34,626 nt of DNA, from positions 1 to 34,626 of the forward strand of contig CAIVPF010000068.1 of the NCBI GenBank assembly GCA_903907745.1. The letters are read 5' to 3'. The stretch is from an uncultured Cytophagaceae bacterium. GTDB lineage: Bacteria; Bacteroidota; Bacteroidia; Cytophagales; Spirosomataceae. Below are positions 10,297-23,844 of the stretch, in pieces (positions within the stretch are counted from its first letter, which is position 1; every line of letters starts with the position of its first letter). A program made the translations under genes and the position numbers. Under the pieces are notes generated by a model. That model did not search any database, was not told the origin of the DNA, and saw nothing but the letters and a program-made list of their open reading frames with translations.

Positions 10297-11160
10297 ATGA
10301 GCACAGAAAACTTGCGCATAGCGGTACAAAAGTCAGGTCGGTTAAGTGAAGATTCCTTGAAGCTCTTCAAAGAATGTGGAATCAAATTTGAATCCGGCGG
10401 ATCCAAATTACGATCTGTATCGAGCAATTTCCCAATCGAATTTTTATTTCTACGCGATGATGATATCCCAGGCTATGTAGAAGATGGCGTGGCAGATTTA
10501 GGTGTAATCGGCCAAAATGTATTGATGGAAAATAGTAGAAAAGTCGATATCGTCAAAGAATTAGGGTTTTCGAAATGTCGCTTGTCCCTCGCAATTCCTA
10601 GAAATGAAACCTATACAGATTTAACTTATTTTGCTGGAAAAAATATCGCTACCTCCTACCCTAATTTAACGAATCAATTTCTATTGGCCAATGGCGTAAA
10701 AGCCCAAACCCATGAAATTTCAGGTTCCGTGGAAATCGCACCTAGCATCGGATTAGCTGAAGGCATATGTGACATTGTGTCAACGGGAGGAACTTTATTA
10801 AGTAATGGCTTAAAAGAGGTGGCTGAGGTATTTAAGAGCCAAGCGGTTCTCATTTCAAACGCAAATCTATCCCAAACAAAAAAAGATCTTTTAGCTAAAT
10901 TACTATTTAGAATAGATTCTGTACAACGCGCTCAAAATGCAAAATATGTTGTCTTAAACGCTAAAAAAGAAAACTTAGAACGTATCATCTCATTATTACC
11001 CGGTATCAAATCACCTTCGGTGGTTCCTTTGGCCACAGAGGGTTGGGTTTCTTTACATTCGGTAATATCTGAAAATGATTTTTGGGAGATTATCGAATCT
11101 TTACGTGAAGCAGGTGCTGAAGGAATATTAGTATTGCCAATTGAAAAAATGATTTTATAA
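10297..11160 (+). CDS. hisG: ATP phosphoribosyltransferase, long (HisG-L) form
   Basis: First step of histidine biosynthesis: ATP plus PRPP gives phosphoribosyl-ATP. The 287 residues correspond to the long form, with an N-terminal catalytic region beginning ENLRIAVQKSGRL and containing DLGVIGQNVL and the PRPP-loop-like block GICDIVSTGGTL. A C-terminal ACT-like regulatory domain (about 215-287, KENLERIISLLPGIKSP and GWVSLHSVI) confers histidine feedback inhibition in the family. No HisZ partner is therefore expected. The stop overlaps the hisD start (TAATG). A weak -7-like TATTTTAG lies 20-odd bases upstream. Confidence 0.96.
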   Translation: MSTENLRIAVQKSGRLSEDSLKLFKECGIKFESGGSKLRSVSSNFPIEFLFLRDDDIPGYVEDGVADLGVIGQNVLMENSRKVDIVKELGFSKCRLSLAIPRNETYTDLTYFAGKNIATSYPNLTNQFLLANGVKAQTHEISGSVEIAPSIGLAEGICDIVSTGGTLLSNGLKEVAEVFKSQAVLISNANLSQTKKDLLAKLLFRIDSVQRAQNAKYVVLNAKKENLERIISLLPGIKSPSVVPLATEGWVSLHSVISENDFWEIIESLREAGAEGILVLPIEKMIL

Positions 11161-12422
11161 TGTTTGAAGTAATTCGTTTTCCAAAACCAAGTGATTATCC
11201 CATGCTATGCGAAAGACCGGCATTGGAAAATGCCTCATTGGGAAATTTGATTCAAGATATTTTCGCCCAAGTATCCTCCAAAAAAGATGGTGCTTTGCGA
11301 TCATTCACCCAAACTTTCGAGAAAAGGACGATACAAGCCATTAATTACACGGACGCAGAAATAGATCAATTAGCTGATCAAACTGAGCCATTGTTGCAAC
11401 AAGCTATTTTACAGGCTTATGCCAACATTAAAAAATTTCATGAAGCCCAAATCCTACCCGTTAAGAAAATAGAAACGATGCCGGGGGTAATTTGTTGGCA
11501 AAAATCGAGTCCTATTGAGAAAGTAGGTATATATATTCCCGGTGGAACCGCATCCTTATTTTCGACGATTTTAATGTTAGCGATACCGGCACAAATTGCT
11601 GGTTGTTCGGACATTATCCTATGTACCCCAGGAACACATCCTGCCCTATTTTTTGCGGCTCGTTTGTGCGGAATTACACACATGGCGAAGGTTGGAGGAG
11701 CGCAAGCCATTGCCGCATTGGCACTCGGAACTGAAAGTATTCCAAAGGTATACAAGATTTTTGGCCCAGGAAATCAATATGTTACAGCAGCTAAAATGTT
11801 TGCCCTCCAAAACGGTGTTGCCATTGATATGCCAGCGGGTCCATCAGAAGTTGCTGTTTTTGCTGATGACTCAGCAAACCCAATATTTATAGCGGCCGAT
11901 TTATTATCGCAAGCCGAACATGGCAGTGATTCGCAGGTAATGTTCCTTTCCACCTCAGAGGAACTGATTCAAAAAACGATAATTGAGATTCAAAAACAAG
12001 TAGAGACCTTACCTAGAAAGGCTTTTGCTCTTCAATCATTAGCTAATTCTAAGTTTATATTGGTTGCTAATCCAGCAGAAGCGATTGACTTTTTAAACCA
12101 ATATGCCGCTGAGCATTTGATTTTAGCCTGTGAAGATGTGGAGGAAACAGCTGAGCAAATAAAAAATGCAGGCTCTATATTTTTGGGAAATTACACACCT
12201 GAGTCAGCCGGTGATTATGCTTCAGGGACGAACCATACATTGCCCACAAACGGTTTTGCAAGAGCATACAGCGGGGTTAATCTCGATAGTTTTTGCAAAA
12301 AAATAACGCTGCAATCTATTTCAAAAGAAGGTTTAATGAATTTATCTTCCAGTATCGTAACCATGGCAGAGGCAGAATCCTTGCAAGCACATGCGAATGC
12401 TGTACTTTTACGAATGAAATAA
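11160..12422 (+). CDS. hisD: Histidinol dehydrogenase
   Basis: Oxidises histidinol to histidine in two NAD-dependent steps, the last reactions of the pathway; cytoplasmic zinc enzyme. At 420 residues it is of normal length. By alignment with the known family, the zinc ligands are Gln251 and His254 (LLSQAEHGSDSQ), Asp352 (SAGDYASGTNHT) and His411. The catalytic pair Glu319-His320 lies in AAEHLILACED. The substrate block FGPGNQYVTAAK and the MPAGPSE block are intact. It overlaps hisG by one base and hisC by one base (both TAATG), so the three are almost certainly one translationally coupled operon. Confidence 0.97.
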   Translation: MFEVIRFPKPSDYPMLCERPALENASLGNLIQDIFAQVSSKKDGALRSFTQTFEKRTIQAINYTDAEIDQLADQTEPLLQQAILQAYANIKKFHEAQILPVKKIETMPGVICWQKSSPIEKVGIYIPGGTASLFSTILMLAIPAQIAGCSDIILCTPGTHPALFFAARLCGITHMAKVGGAQAIAALALGTESIPKVYKIFGPGNQYVTAAKMFALQNGVAIDMPAGPSEVAVFADDSANPIFIAADLLSQAEHGSDSQVMFLSTSEELIQKTIIEIQKQVETLPRKAFALQSLANSKFILVANPAEAIDFLNQYAAEHLILACEDVEETAEQIKNAGSIFLGNYTPESAGDYASGTNHTLPTNGFARAYSGVNLDSFCKKITLQSISKEGLMNLSSSIVTMAEAESLQAHANAVLLRMK

Positions 12423-13471
12423 TGGATTATCAAAAATACATATTACCTCATATTTGGGATTTAAAACCCTATTCTTCCGCACGAGATGAATTTAAAGGTA
12501 GTGAAGGCGTATTTTTGGATGCTAACGAAAATCCAATGGGCTCGGCGACCAAAGAATCCTGGAACCGCTATCCAGATCCATTGCAACATGCCATCAAGCT
12601 CGAATTAGCAAAATTAAAATCCTGTTCAAGCGATCAGATTTTCCTAGGAAATGGTTCTGATGAAGCGATTGATTTATTGATCCGTATGACTTGTAAATCG
12701 GCAGAACATGAGATCATCCTATGCCCTCCCACCTATGGCATGTACGAGGTAAGCGCATCCATTAATGATATAAAAATTCAACGCGTAAATTTAACAAGCA
12801 AATACCAATTGGATTTATCAGGAATCAAAAAGGCCATCCACGAAAAAACTCGTTTGATTTTCCTTTGTAGTCCTAACAATCCAACCGGTAATAAATTAAA
12901 TAGATCGGATATCTACGACCTCTTAAATACGTATAGTCAAGGATTTATCATCGTGGATGAGGCTTATATTGATTTTTCTGATGAACCAAGTTTCATACAC
13001 GAGTTAAATCAATTTCCACAATTAATTGTCCTTCAAACCCTATCCAAAGCCTATGGTTTGGCATCATTGCGTTTAGGAATGGCTTTTGCACACCCGAGCA
13101 TAATTCAATTATTTAATAAAATCAAGCCACCTTATAACATCAGCGGTGCTACACAGAAAATCGTTTTGGAGGCATTAAGTAATCAGAAATTTGTTGGGGA
13201 ATCAGTTCAATTAATTCTACAAGAGAAAAACAAATTACAAAATGGTCTAAATGAAATAAAAGAGGTCGTTGAAATTTTTCCTTCGCAAGCCAATTTTATT
13301 TTGGTTAAATTTAACAAGGCACAAGAATTATTTGACTATTTAATTTCCGAAAAAGTCATAACAAGAAATAGATCTAATGTATCTTTATGTGAAGATTCGA
13401 TTCGAATAACCATAGGATTAGCCGAGGAGAATACATATTTAGTGAAAAAGATTACCGATTTTTATGCTTAA
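12422..13471 (+). CDS. hisC: Histidinol-phosphate aminotransferase
   Basis: PLP enzyme converting imidazole acetol-phosphate to histidinol-phosphate. 349 residues from the ATG at 12422, which overlaps the hisD stop (TAATG). A longer frame begins at 12293 but its first 43 codons are merely the hisD 3' end in another frame. Fold-type I motifs: FLDANENPMG near residue 31, the cofactor region LGNGSDEAID, CSPNNPTGN, VDEAYIDF, and the Schiff-base Lys209 in QTLSKAYGLASLRLGMA. Bacteroidota usually continue with hisB, but here an unrelated envelope gene follows after 5 bases. Confidence 0.96.
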   Translation: MDYQKYILPHIWDLKPYSSARDEFKGSEGVFLDANENPMGSATKESWNRYPDPLQHAIKLELAKLKSCSSDQIFLGNGSDEAIDLLIRMTCKSAEHEIILCPPTYGMYEVSASINDIKIQRVNLTSKYQLDLSGIKKAIHEKTRLIFLCSPNNPTGNKLNRSDIYDLLNTYSQGFIIVDEAYIDFSDEPSFIHELNQFPQLIVLQTLSKAYGLASLRLGMAFAHPSIIQLFNKIKPPYNISGATQKIVLEALSNQKFVGESVQLILQEKNKLQNGLNEIKEVVEIFPSQANFILVKFNKAQELFDYLISEKVITRNRSNVSLCEDSIRITIGLAEENTYLVKKITDFYA

Positions 13472-13476
13472 CAACT

Positions 13477-13997
13477 ATGTATAAGAAATTGCTTCTTTCT
13501 TTTTGTTTGCTGATGATGGCTCATTTATCGATGGGCCAGTTACAAGAATGGGCTGCGGGATTTCGTATCGGGGAACCCGGTGGGTTTATGGCACGTAAAT
13601 ATTCTGAAAATGGAATAAATGCATTAGAGGTAAATATTGGCACATATGGTGGCCTATGGGGAACAGACAGGAATTACCGGGATGGAGAATTTAGAAACAT
13701 AGGTTATTCGATCAATGTGCTCTATTTATGGCATTACCCAACCATTTTAAACGCTGATTTACACACATATTACGGATTTGGTCCGCAAATAAATTCAAGA
13801 GATTTATATGATAAAGGGAAAAATACATCCACCAGAAATCAAGGCATGGGAGGTGCTGCGGTAGGTGGATTAGAATATTTCCCAATTGATGCCCCAAGCC
13901 TATCCTTTTTTGGAGAAGTTGGATTTTATACTGAAATTGCACCCAATCCTTTCTTTTCTCATATTCAAGGCGGGATTGGCGTACGCGTAAATTTTTA

Positions 13998-13998
<1 letters not shown>
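13477..13998 (+). CDS. Small secreted, probably outer-membrane beta-barrel-like protein, unknown function
   Basis: 173 residues with a clear Sec signal peptide (about 1-20, hydrophobic core LLLSFCLLMMAHLSMG, then Q). The mature part is rich in Gly, Tyr, Phe and Asn with alternating patterns (ALEVNIGTYGGLWG, ADLHTYYGFGPQI, LSFFGEVGFYTEI). It ends in an aromatic residue (GIGVRVNF), as many outer-membrane barrels do. I do not recognise the family. It begins 5 bases after hisC, so it is probably read through from the his operon. Its TAG stop shares its G with the first base of tRNA-Ala. A role in histidine metabolism is not suggested by the sequence. Confidence 0.8.
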
Positions 13999-14071
<73 letters not shown>

Positions 14072-14073
14072 CA

Positions 14074-14098
14074 AAAGCACCTTTTAGGTGCTTTTTTT
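14074..14098 (+). terminator. Intrinsic terminator after tRNA-Ala, possibly bidirectional
   Basis: AAAGCACCT (14074-14082) and AGGTGCTTT (14086-14094) form a 9-bp stem with a TTT loop, then T residues to 14098. The reverse strand also ends in TTTT, and the convergent nspC gene ends at 14097, so it could serve both sides. Confidence 0.88.
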
Positions 14099-15227
14099 AT
14101 AAGCGATCCTTATAAGATTCATAACCAAAGGATTTGTACAATACAAAATTTCCTGCTTGGTCTATTTTACCGATTGAAGGTAAATTAACCCCATTGAAGG
14201 TAGTCGTTTTTACCATCGTATAATGAATCATATCTTCAAAAATGATTTCATCCCCGATTTGCAATGCTTTATCAAACGAATAATCACCATAAAAATCACC
14301 CGCTAAACAAGTCATTCCACCAAAACGATACGTAGGTTTACCTATTTCTGGCTCGGAATTCGCATAACGAATCCTGGGTTTATAGGGCATTTCTAACGTA
14401 TCAGGCATATGTGCCGCAAAACTACAATCCACGATAGCTACGGTAATTCCCGCAGATTCGACAATGTCTAAGACCGTAGATTTCAAAAAGCCTGTTTGCC
14501 AACCTACAGCCGAACCCGGCTCCAAAATAATTGTCAAATTTGGATATTTCGCTTTAAAATCCTGTAGCGTTTTTACCAAATGATCGACATCATAGCCTTC
14601 GCGAGTAATGAGATGCCCACCGCCTAAATTCAACCATTTTAACTGAGGTAAAAATTCACCGAATTTTTCATCAATAACAGCCAATGTCCTCGATAATACA
14701 TACGAATCATTTTCACAAAGCGTATGCGAATGAAAACCCTCAATGCCCGCAGGTAATATAGTGCCTAAGTCGGCCCGACGAATACCTAATCTAGAACCTG
14801 CTATACATGGATTGTACATCTCCGTTTCAACCTCCGCATATTCTGGATTAATCCGAATGCCACATGAAATGTGAAGTTGCATCGCGCGTGAAGCGAAGGT
14901 TTCATATTGTCTCAAGGAATTAAAACTGATATGGCTCGCATAATTCTTTAATTCAGTAAACTCGGATTCAAGGTAGGCAGGTGAATAGACATGCGACTTT
15001 ACGTTCATTTCTTCAAAAGCCAATCGAGCTTCGTTCAAGGAACTAGCCGTGGCACCATCCAAATACTGCTTGACTAAAGGAAATTCATGGTAAAAGGAAA
15101 AGCCCTTTAAGGCACATATGATTTCTATACCCGCTCTTTGCCGAACTGAGGCTAATAATTCTAGATTTGAGATCAATAAATTCTCTTCTAAAACATAACA
15201 TGGCGATGGAATATTGGAATAGGCCAT
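14097..15227 (-). CDS. nspC: Carboxynorspermidine decarboxylase
   Basis: PLP-dependent alanine-racemase-fold decarboxylase that removes CO2 from carboxynorspermidine or carboxyspermidine to give norspermidine or spermidine. 376 residues from ATG 15227. An upstream in-frame extension to 15281 lies inside the previous gene and is rejected, because the true start begins one base after that gene's stop. Lys41 (ICALKGFSFYHEF) is the cofactor lysine. GSRLGIRRADLG, FHSHTLCEN, LNLGGGHLITREGYD, LEPGSAVGWQTG and the active-site VDCSFAAHMPD all match NspC. It is coupled to the dehydrogenase gene upstream. The pair forms the alternative spermidine pathway; which polyamine is made here is unknown. Confidence 0.94.
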   Translation of the reverse strand: MAYSNIPSPCYVLEENLLISNLELLASVRQRAGIEIICALKGFSFYHEFPLVKQYLDGATASSLNEARLAFEEMNVKSHVYSPAYLESEFTELKNYASHISFNSLRQYETFASRAMQLHISCGIRINPEYAEVETEMYNPCIAGSRLGIRRADLGTILPAGIEGFHSHTLCENDSYVLSRTLAVIDEKFGEFLPQLKWLNLGGGHLITREGYDVDHLVKTLQDFKAKYPNLTIILEPGSAVGWQTGFLKSTVLDIVESAGITVAIVDCSFAAHMPDTLEMPYKPRIRYANSEPEIGKPTYRFGGMTCLAGDFYGDYSFDKALQIGDEIIFEDMIHYTMVKTTTFNGVNLPSIGKIDQAGNFVLYKSFGYESYKDRL

Positions 15228-15228
15228 C

Positions 15229-16443
15229 TTAATATTCGTGAGGTAATTCGATATTGTGTAATTCGTTCCAAGGCAAGCCATGTAAGTTCAATAATTCCAT
15301 AAATGGATCTGGATCTAATTCTTCAACATTAAAGACACCAGAGGCCATCCAATTACCTTCTATCATCAAAGCGGCCCCTATCATGGCAGGAACACCTGTT
15401 GTATAAGATACTCCTTGGGCTTGAACCTCTTGATAACAATCGGCATGATGACAATTATTCCACACATAATACGTGGCATCTTTCCCATCCTTTAAGCCCT
15501 TAATCTGACAGCCAATCGAAGTTTGACCCGAATAGTTTTCACCTAAGGTACCTGGCTCAGGTAAAACCGCTTTCAAGAATTCCAAAGGGACAATATCCAT
15601 TCCGTTAAACTTAATCGGTGCGATGGAAGTCATACCTACATTTTGCAAAACTTCTAAATGTGTTAAATATGCTTGACCAAAAGTCATCCAAAAACGGGCT
15701 CTTTTGATACTTGGGAAATTTTTTGTTAAGGACTCTAACTCTTCATGATACAATAAATAGGATTCTTTAGGTCCGATATTGGGATAGTCAATCGGCTTAT
15801 GGATGGACATCGGGGGAATTTCAATCCATTCTCCATTTTCCCAATATTTTCCTTTTTGGGTAATTTCTCGAATATTAATTTCGGGATTAAAATTGGTCGC
15901 AAAGGCTTTTCCGTGATCACCCGCATTACAATCAATAATATCCAAATAATGCATTTCATCGAAATAATGCTTGTTCGCATATGCCGTATAGACACCCGTT
16001 ACACCGGGATCAAATCCACAACCCAATAAGGCCATCAAACCAGCTTTCTTAAAGCGTTCTTGATAAGCCCATTGCCAAGAATATTCAAATTTAGCCACAT
16101 CTTTGGGCTCATAATTCGCCGTATCCATATAATGAACGCCCGCTTCTAAACAAGCATCCATAATGGTTAAATCCTGATAAGGCAAGGCCACATTGATTAC
16201 TAAATAGGGCTTTTCCTTGGTAAATAAAGCTACTAATTCTGGAACCTGATCTGCGTCTACTTGGGCCGTACGTATTTCTGTAGGTAAACCTATTTTTTTA
16301 CATTCAGCGGCAATGGCGTCACATTTTTTTAATGTCCGAGAGGCCAATACGATTTCCGAAAAATACACTGGATTCATGGCGCATTTCTTCACGACAACAT
16401 TCCCTACTCCTCCTGCACCTATTATGATAATTTTTTTTTCCAT
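15229..16443 (-). CDS. Carboxynorspermidine/carboxyspermidine dehydrogenase (saccharopine dehydrogenase family)
   Basis: Condenses aspartate semialdehyde with a diamine (putrescine or diaminopropane) and reduces the imine with NAD(P)H, giving the substrate of the decarboxylase encoded next. 404 residues. Rossmann motif IGAGGVGNVV at 8-17, then INVALPYQDL, YMDTANYEP, and LGCGFDPGVTGVY typical of the saccharopine dehydrogenase fold. The block IIDCNAGDHGKAFATNFNPE marks the carboxynorspermidine subgroup rather than LYS1/LYS9. It is separated from the decarboxylase by a single base, so the two are one operon, and a good promoter lies just upstream (16463-16493). Confidence 0.93.
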   Translation of the reverse strand: MEKKIIIIGAGGVGNVVVKKCAMNPVYFSEIVLASRTLKKCDAIAAECKKIGLPTEIRTAQVDADQVPELVALFTKEKPYLVINVALPYQDLTIMDACLEAGVHYMDTANYEPKDVAKFEYSWQWAYQERFKKAGLMALLGCGFDPGVTGVYTAYANKHYFDEMHYLDIIDCNAGDHGKAFATNFNPEINIREITQKGKYWENGEWIEIPPMSIHKPIDYPNIGPKESYLLYHEELESLTKNFPSIKRARFWMTFGQAYLTHLEVLQNVGMTSIAPIKFNGMDIVPLEFLKAVLPEPGTLGENYSGQTSIGCQIKGLKDGKDATYYVWNNCHHADCYQEVQAQGVSYTTGVPAMIGAALMIEGNWMASGVFNVEELDPDPFMELLNLHGLPWNELHNIELPHEY

Positions 16444-16462
16444 TTGTTTTTAAAAAAGCATG

Positions 16463-16493
16463 CAAAAATACAAGAACTGAGACTGTTTCGCAA
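16463..16493 (-). promoter_or_regulatory. Promoter of the polyamine operon
   Basis: On the minus strand TTG (16493-16491) and TATTTTTG (16470-16463) are 20 bp apart, close to the Bacteroidota -33/-7 arrangement. The dehydrogenase ATG is 19 bases beyond the -7 box. The promoter separates this operon from the NlpC/P60 gene, which is read in the same direction. Confidence 0.68.
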
Positions 16494-16500
16494 TAGCAAA

Positions 16501-16990
16501 TTAATTTAATCTCCTAAATGGCCGAATCGCCTTGGCAAAGGCCTGAGACCAATAGTTTTGAAACAGATCATCCTCTCGAATTCCTTTACTGGTACTCGCA
16601 TGTATGAACAAAATATGATTAGATGAAATTAGCGTGACCAAACCTACATGATTAATCATAGTTGATCCATTCGTTTTAAAAAATACCCAATCACCTATAT
16701 TCAATGATTTTTTATCAACCAAGTAACCAAATTCAACTTGCTGAGTCGTCGTCCTTGGAATAATAAAGGAATGCCCTAAATAAAGCGTATAAAGTAATCC
16801 CGAACAATCCATTCCATCCAAATCTGTGCCGCCGTTGCGATAGGGAATACCCAAAAATTGCTTCGAAGATGAAACCATTTCTTGATTCTCCTCTATCGTA
16901 AATGAGCCTATATGAATTTGAGTACTTGTTTTTTTAAACAAGCTACAAGAAGAAAAAAAAACAATACAGAATATCCCTAAAACTAATTTT

Positions 16991-17004
<14 letters not shown>
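16501..17004 (-). CDS. NlpC/P60 family lipoprotein (peptidoglycan endopeptidase)
   Basis: 167 residues. A lipoprotein signal peptide occupies residues 1-20, with lipobox FFSSC and Cys20 as lipidation site. The mature part is an NlpC/P60 (C40) domain that cleaves peptide stems in peptidoglycan. The Cys67-His119-His135 triad is visible in MDCSGLLYTLY, INHVGLV and FIHAS. It resembles compact Spr/NlpC-type enzymes with no extra SH3 domain. Its ATG at 17004 overlaps the 3' end of the helicase gene by 14 bases (an internal ATG at 16998 would overlap by 8), so translation is probably coupled. Confidence 0.9.
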
Positions 17005-22027
<5,023 letters not shown>

Positions 22028-22032
22028 TACAT

Positions 22033-23844
22033 ATGGATAAGAATTCAATTACTGGTATTGTTTTAATCATGGCCATGCTACTTGGGTATCAATATTTCTT
22101 TGCACCCAAAGAAGATACGATTAAACCCAAAGCCCAAGTTTCCGTTATTGCAAAACAAAGGTCAGCCAATAAAGCGGTTGCAAATGGCTTGCCAACTGTA
22201 ACGCTTGATAGTTCTGTCAAAGAACAAATATTCGTTTTGGAAAATAAGGACATTAAAGTGGACCTATCTTCCATCGGCGGAAAGATTTTAAGCGTTCAAT
22301 TAAAAAATTACAAGAGCTATAAAAATTACCTTGCGGATTCATCAGAAGGCATAAAAATTTTTGATAGTAAAAAAGATGTATTTAGTATTGAAATACCGAC
22401 AAGCTCGGCTAAAATAAGTCTTTCTAATTTAATTTATACCGGGAGCCAACAAGGATCGAATGTACGTTTTGCAAGTGTGCTGCCCAACGGGAAAAAGATC
22501 TCCCTTACCTATTCATTGCCTGAATCAGGATTCCAACTCTCTTATTCCTTAGATGCCAAAGAAATCGCTGATCAAATCACAGGAACGGAATATACAATTC
22601 ATTGGAAAGAAAATGTCACCCAAAATGAAAAGGACATTACCGAGGAGCGAAAAGCGACGATTAATTATTTGTTGACACAAGATGAAGAATTCGATAATTT
22701 ATCAGAAAATCCTTCGTCACAACAAAGCGAAAGCATTACTAATTCTACCGATTGGATCACATTTAAGAAAAAATACTTTTTAAGCGGTTTGATTCCGCAA
22801 GGAACACATTTTACTAAAGCCAATGTAACAAGTACCCCTAATCTGAATGATTCCACCTATATCAAAACCTTGGATGCACAGATTACAGGCAGTACCCAGG
22901 ATTTAATTCAAGGAAAATCAAATTTTCAATTTTACTTTGGACCCAATGACTATTCCATCATTAAAAATGTAGCCCCGTCATTTGGGAAAAACGTAAAATT
23001 AAGTTACGATTTCTTGTTGCCCATCACCCGTTACATCTTCGTTCCCCTATTCGGATTTTTAGAAAGTATTTTCTCGAATTATGGATTGCTGATCATCATG
23101 CTCGTCTTGATTATCAAAACCGCCTTATTGCCACTTACGTATAAATCTTACGTATCCATGGCTAAAACACGGATTTTGGCCCCTGAAATTGCGGCGATCA
23201 AAGAGAAAATCGGTGACGATGCGGCCAAGGTACAACAAGAAACCATGAAACTTTATGGCGAAGTAGGTGTCAATCCATTAAGTGGTTGTATTCCTGTATT
23301 AGCCACCATGCCTGTTTTGATGGCGGTATTCATGTTATTCCCGAACTTAATCAACCTTCGTCAACAGTCATTTTTATGGGCTGAAGATTTATCCACCTTT
23401 GATTCGATATTAAGTTTACCCTTTACCATCCCTTTTTATGGGTCTCATATCAGTTTATTCTGCTTATTGATGACCGTATCCCAATTAGCCTACGGGTATT
23501 ATAATAACCAAATCACGCCGGATCAACCAGGTCAGCCCATCAACATGAAAATGATGGCCTATTTCACACCGGTAATTTTCATGTTCGTGATGAACTCATT
23601 TCCTGCGGGATTAAGTTTTTATTATTTCGTTTCCAATTTGGTGACCATAGGCCAACAATTAGCCATTCGCAAATTTGTAAACGAGGATAAAATCAAATTA
23701 TTACTTGACGAAAACCGCAAAAAAATCGCTGCGGGTGGGGGTGCTAAAAAATCTCGTTTCTCTCAATATCTTCAGACACAATTGAAAACCATGGAAGAAA
23801 CGCAAAAAAATGCAAAACAAAACCCGCCTAAAAAGAAAAAGTAA
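22033..23844 (+). CDS. yidC: Membrane protein insertase YidC
   Basis: Inserts and folds inner-membrane proteins, alone or with SecYEG. 603 residues in the Gram-negative layout: an N-terminal transmembrane anchor (about 7-26, ITGIVLIMAMLLGYQYF), a large periplasmic P1 domain (about 50-330), then the conserved five-helix core (about 335-560) with NYGLLIIMLVLIIKTALLP, GGCI-like SGCIPVLATMPVLMAVFM and FPAGLSFYYFVSNLVTIGQQ. A lysine-rich tail (KNAKQNPPKKKK) probably contacts the ribosome. The positively charged cytoplasmic loop YKSYVSMAKTRIL is typical. The stop overlaps the hemL ATG by one base (TAATG). Confidence 0.96.
   Translation: MDKNSITGIVLIMAMLLGYQYFFAPKEDTIKPKAQVSVIAKQRSANKAVANGLPTVTLDSSVKEQIFVLENKDIKVDLSSIGGKILSVQLKNYKSYKNYLADSSEGIKIFDSKKDVFSIEIPTSSAKISLSNLIYTGSQQGSNVRFASVLPNGKKISLTYSLPESGFQLSYSLDAKEIADQITGTEYTIHWKENVTQNEKDITEERKATINYLLTQDEEFDNLSENPSSQQSESITNSTDWITFKKKYFLSGLIPQGTHFTKANVTSTPNLNDSTYIKTLDAQITGSTQDLIQGKSNFQFYFGPNDYSIIKNVAPSFGKNVKLSYDFLLPITRYIFVPLFGFLESIFSNYGLLIIMLVLIIKTALLPLTYKSYVSMAKTRILAPEIAAIKEKIGDDAAKVQQETMKLYGEVGVNPLSGCIPVLATMPVLMAVFMLFPNLINLRQQSFLWAEDLSTFDSILSLPFTIPFYGSHISLFCLLMTVSQLAYGYYNNQITPDQPGQPINMKMMAYFTPVIFMFVMNSFPAGLSFYYFVSNLVTIGQQLAIRKFVNEDKIKLLLDENRKKIAAGGGAKKSRFSQYLQTQLKTMEETQKNAKQNPPKKKK

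Noticed and set aside
12293-12421. Upstream extension of hisC
   Set aside because: The extra 43 codons are out-of-frame hisD sequence; the TAATG junction at 12420-12424 and family alignment place the start at 12422.
15228-15281. Upstream extension of nspC
   Set aside because: It reads through the 3' end of the dehydrogenase gene in another frame; the family begins at MAYSNIPSPCYV, one base after that gene's stop.
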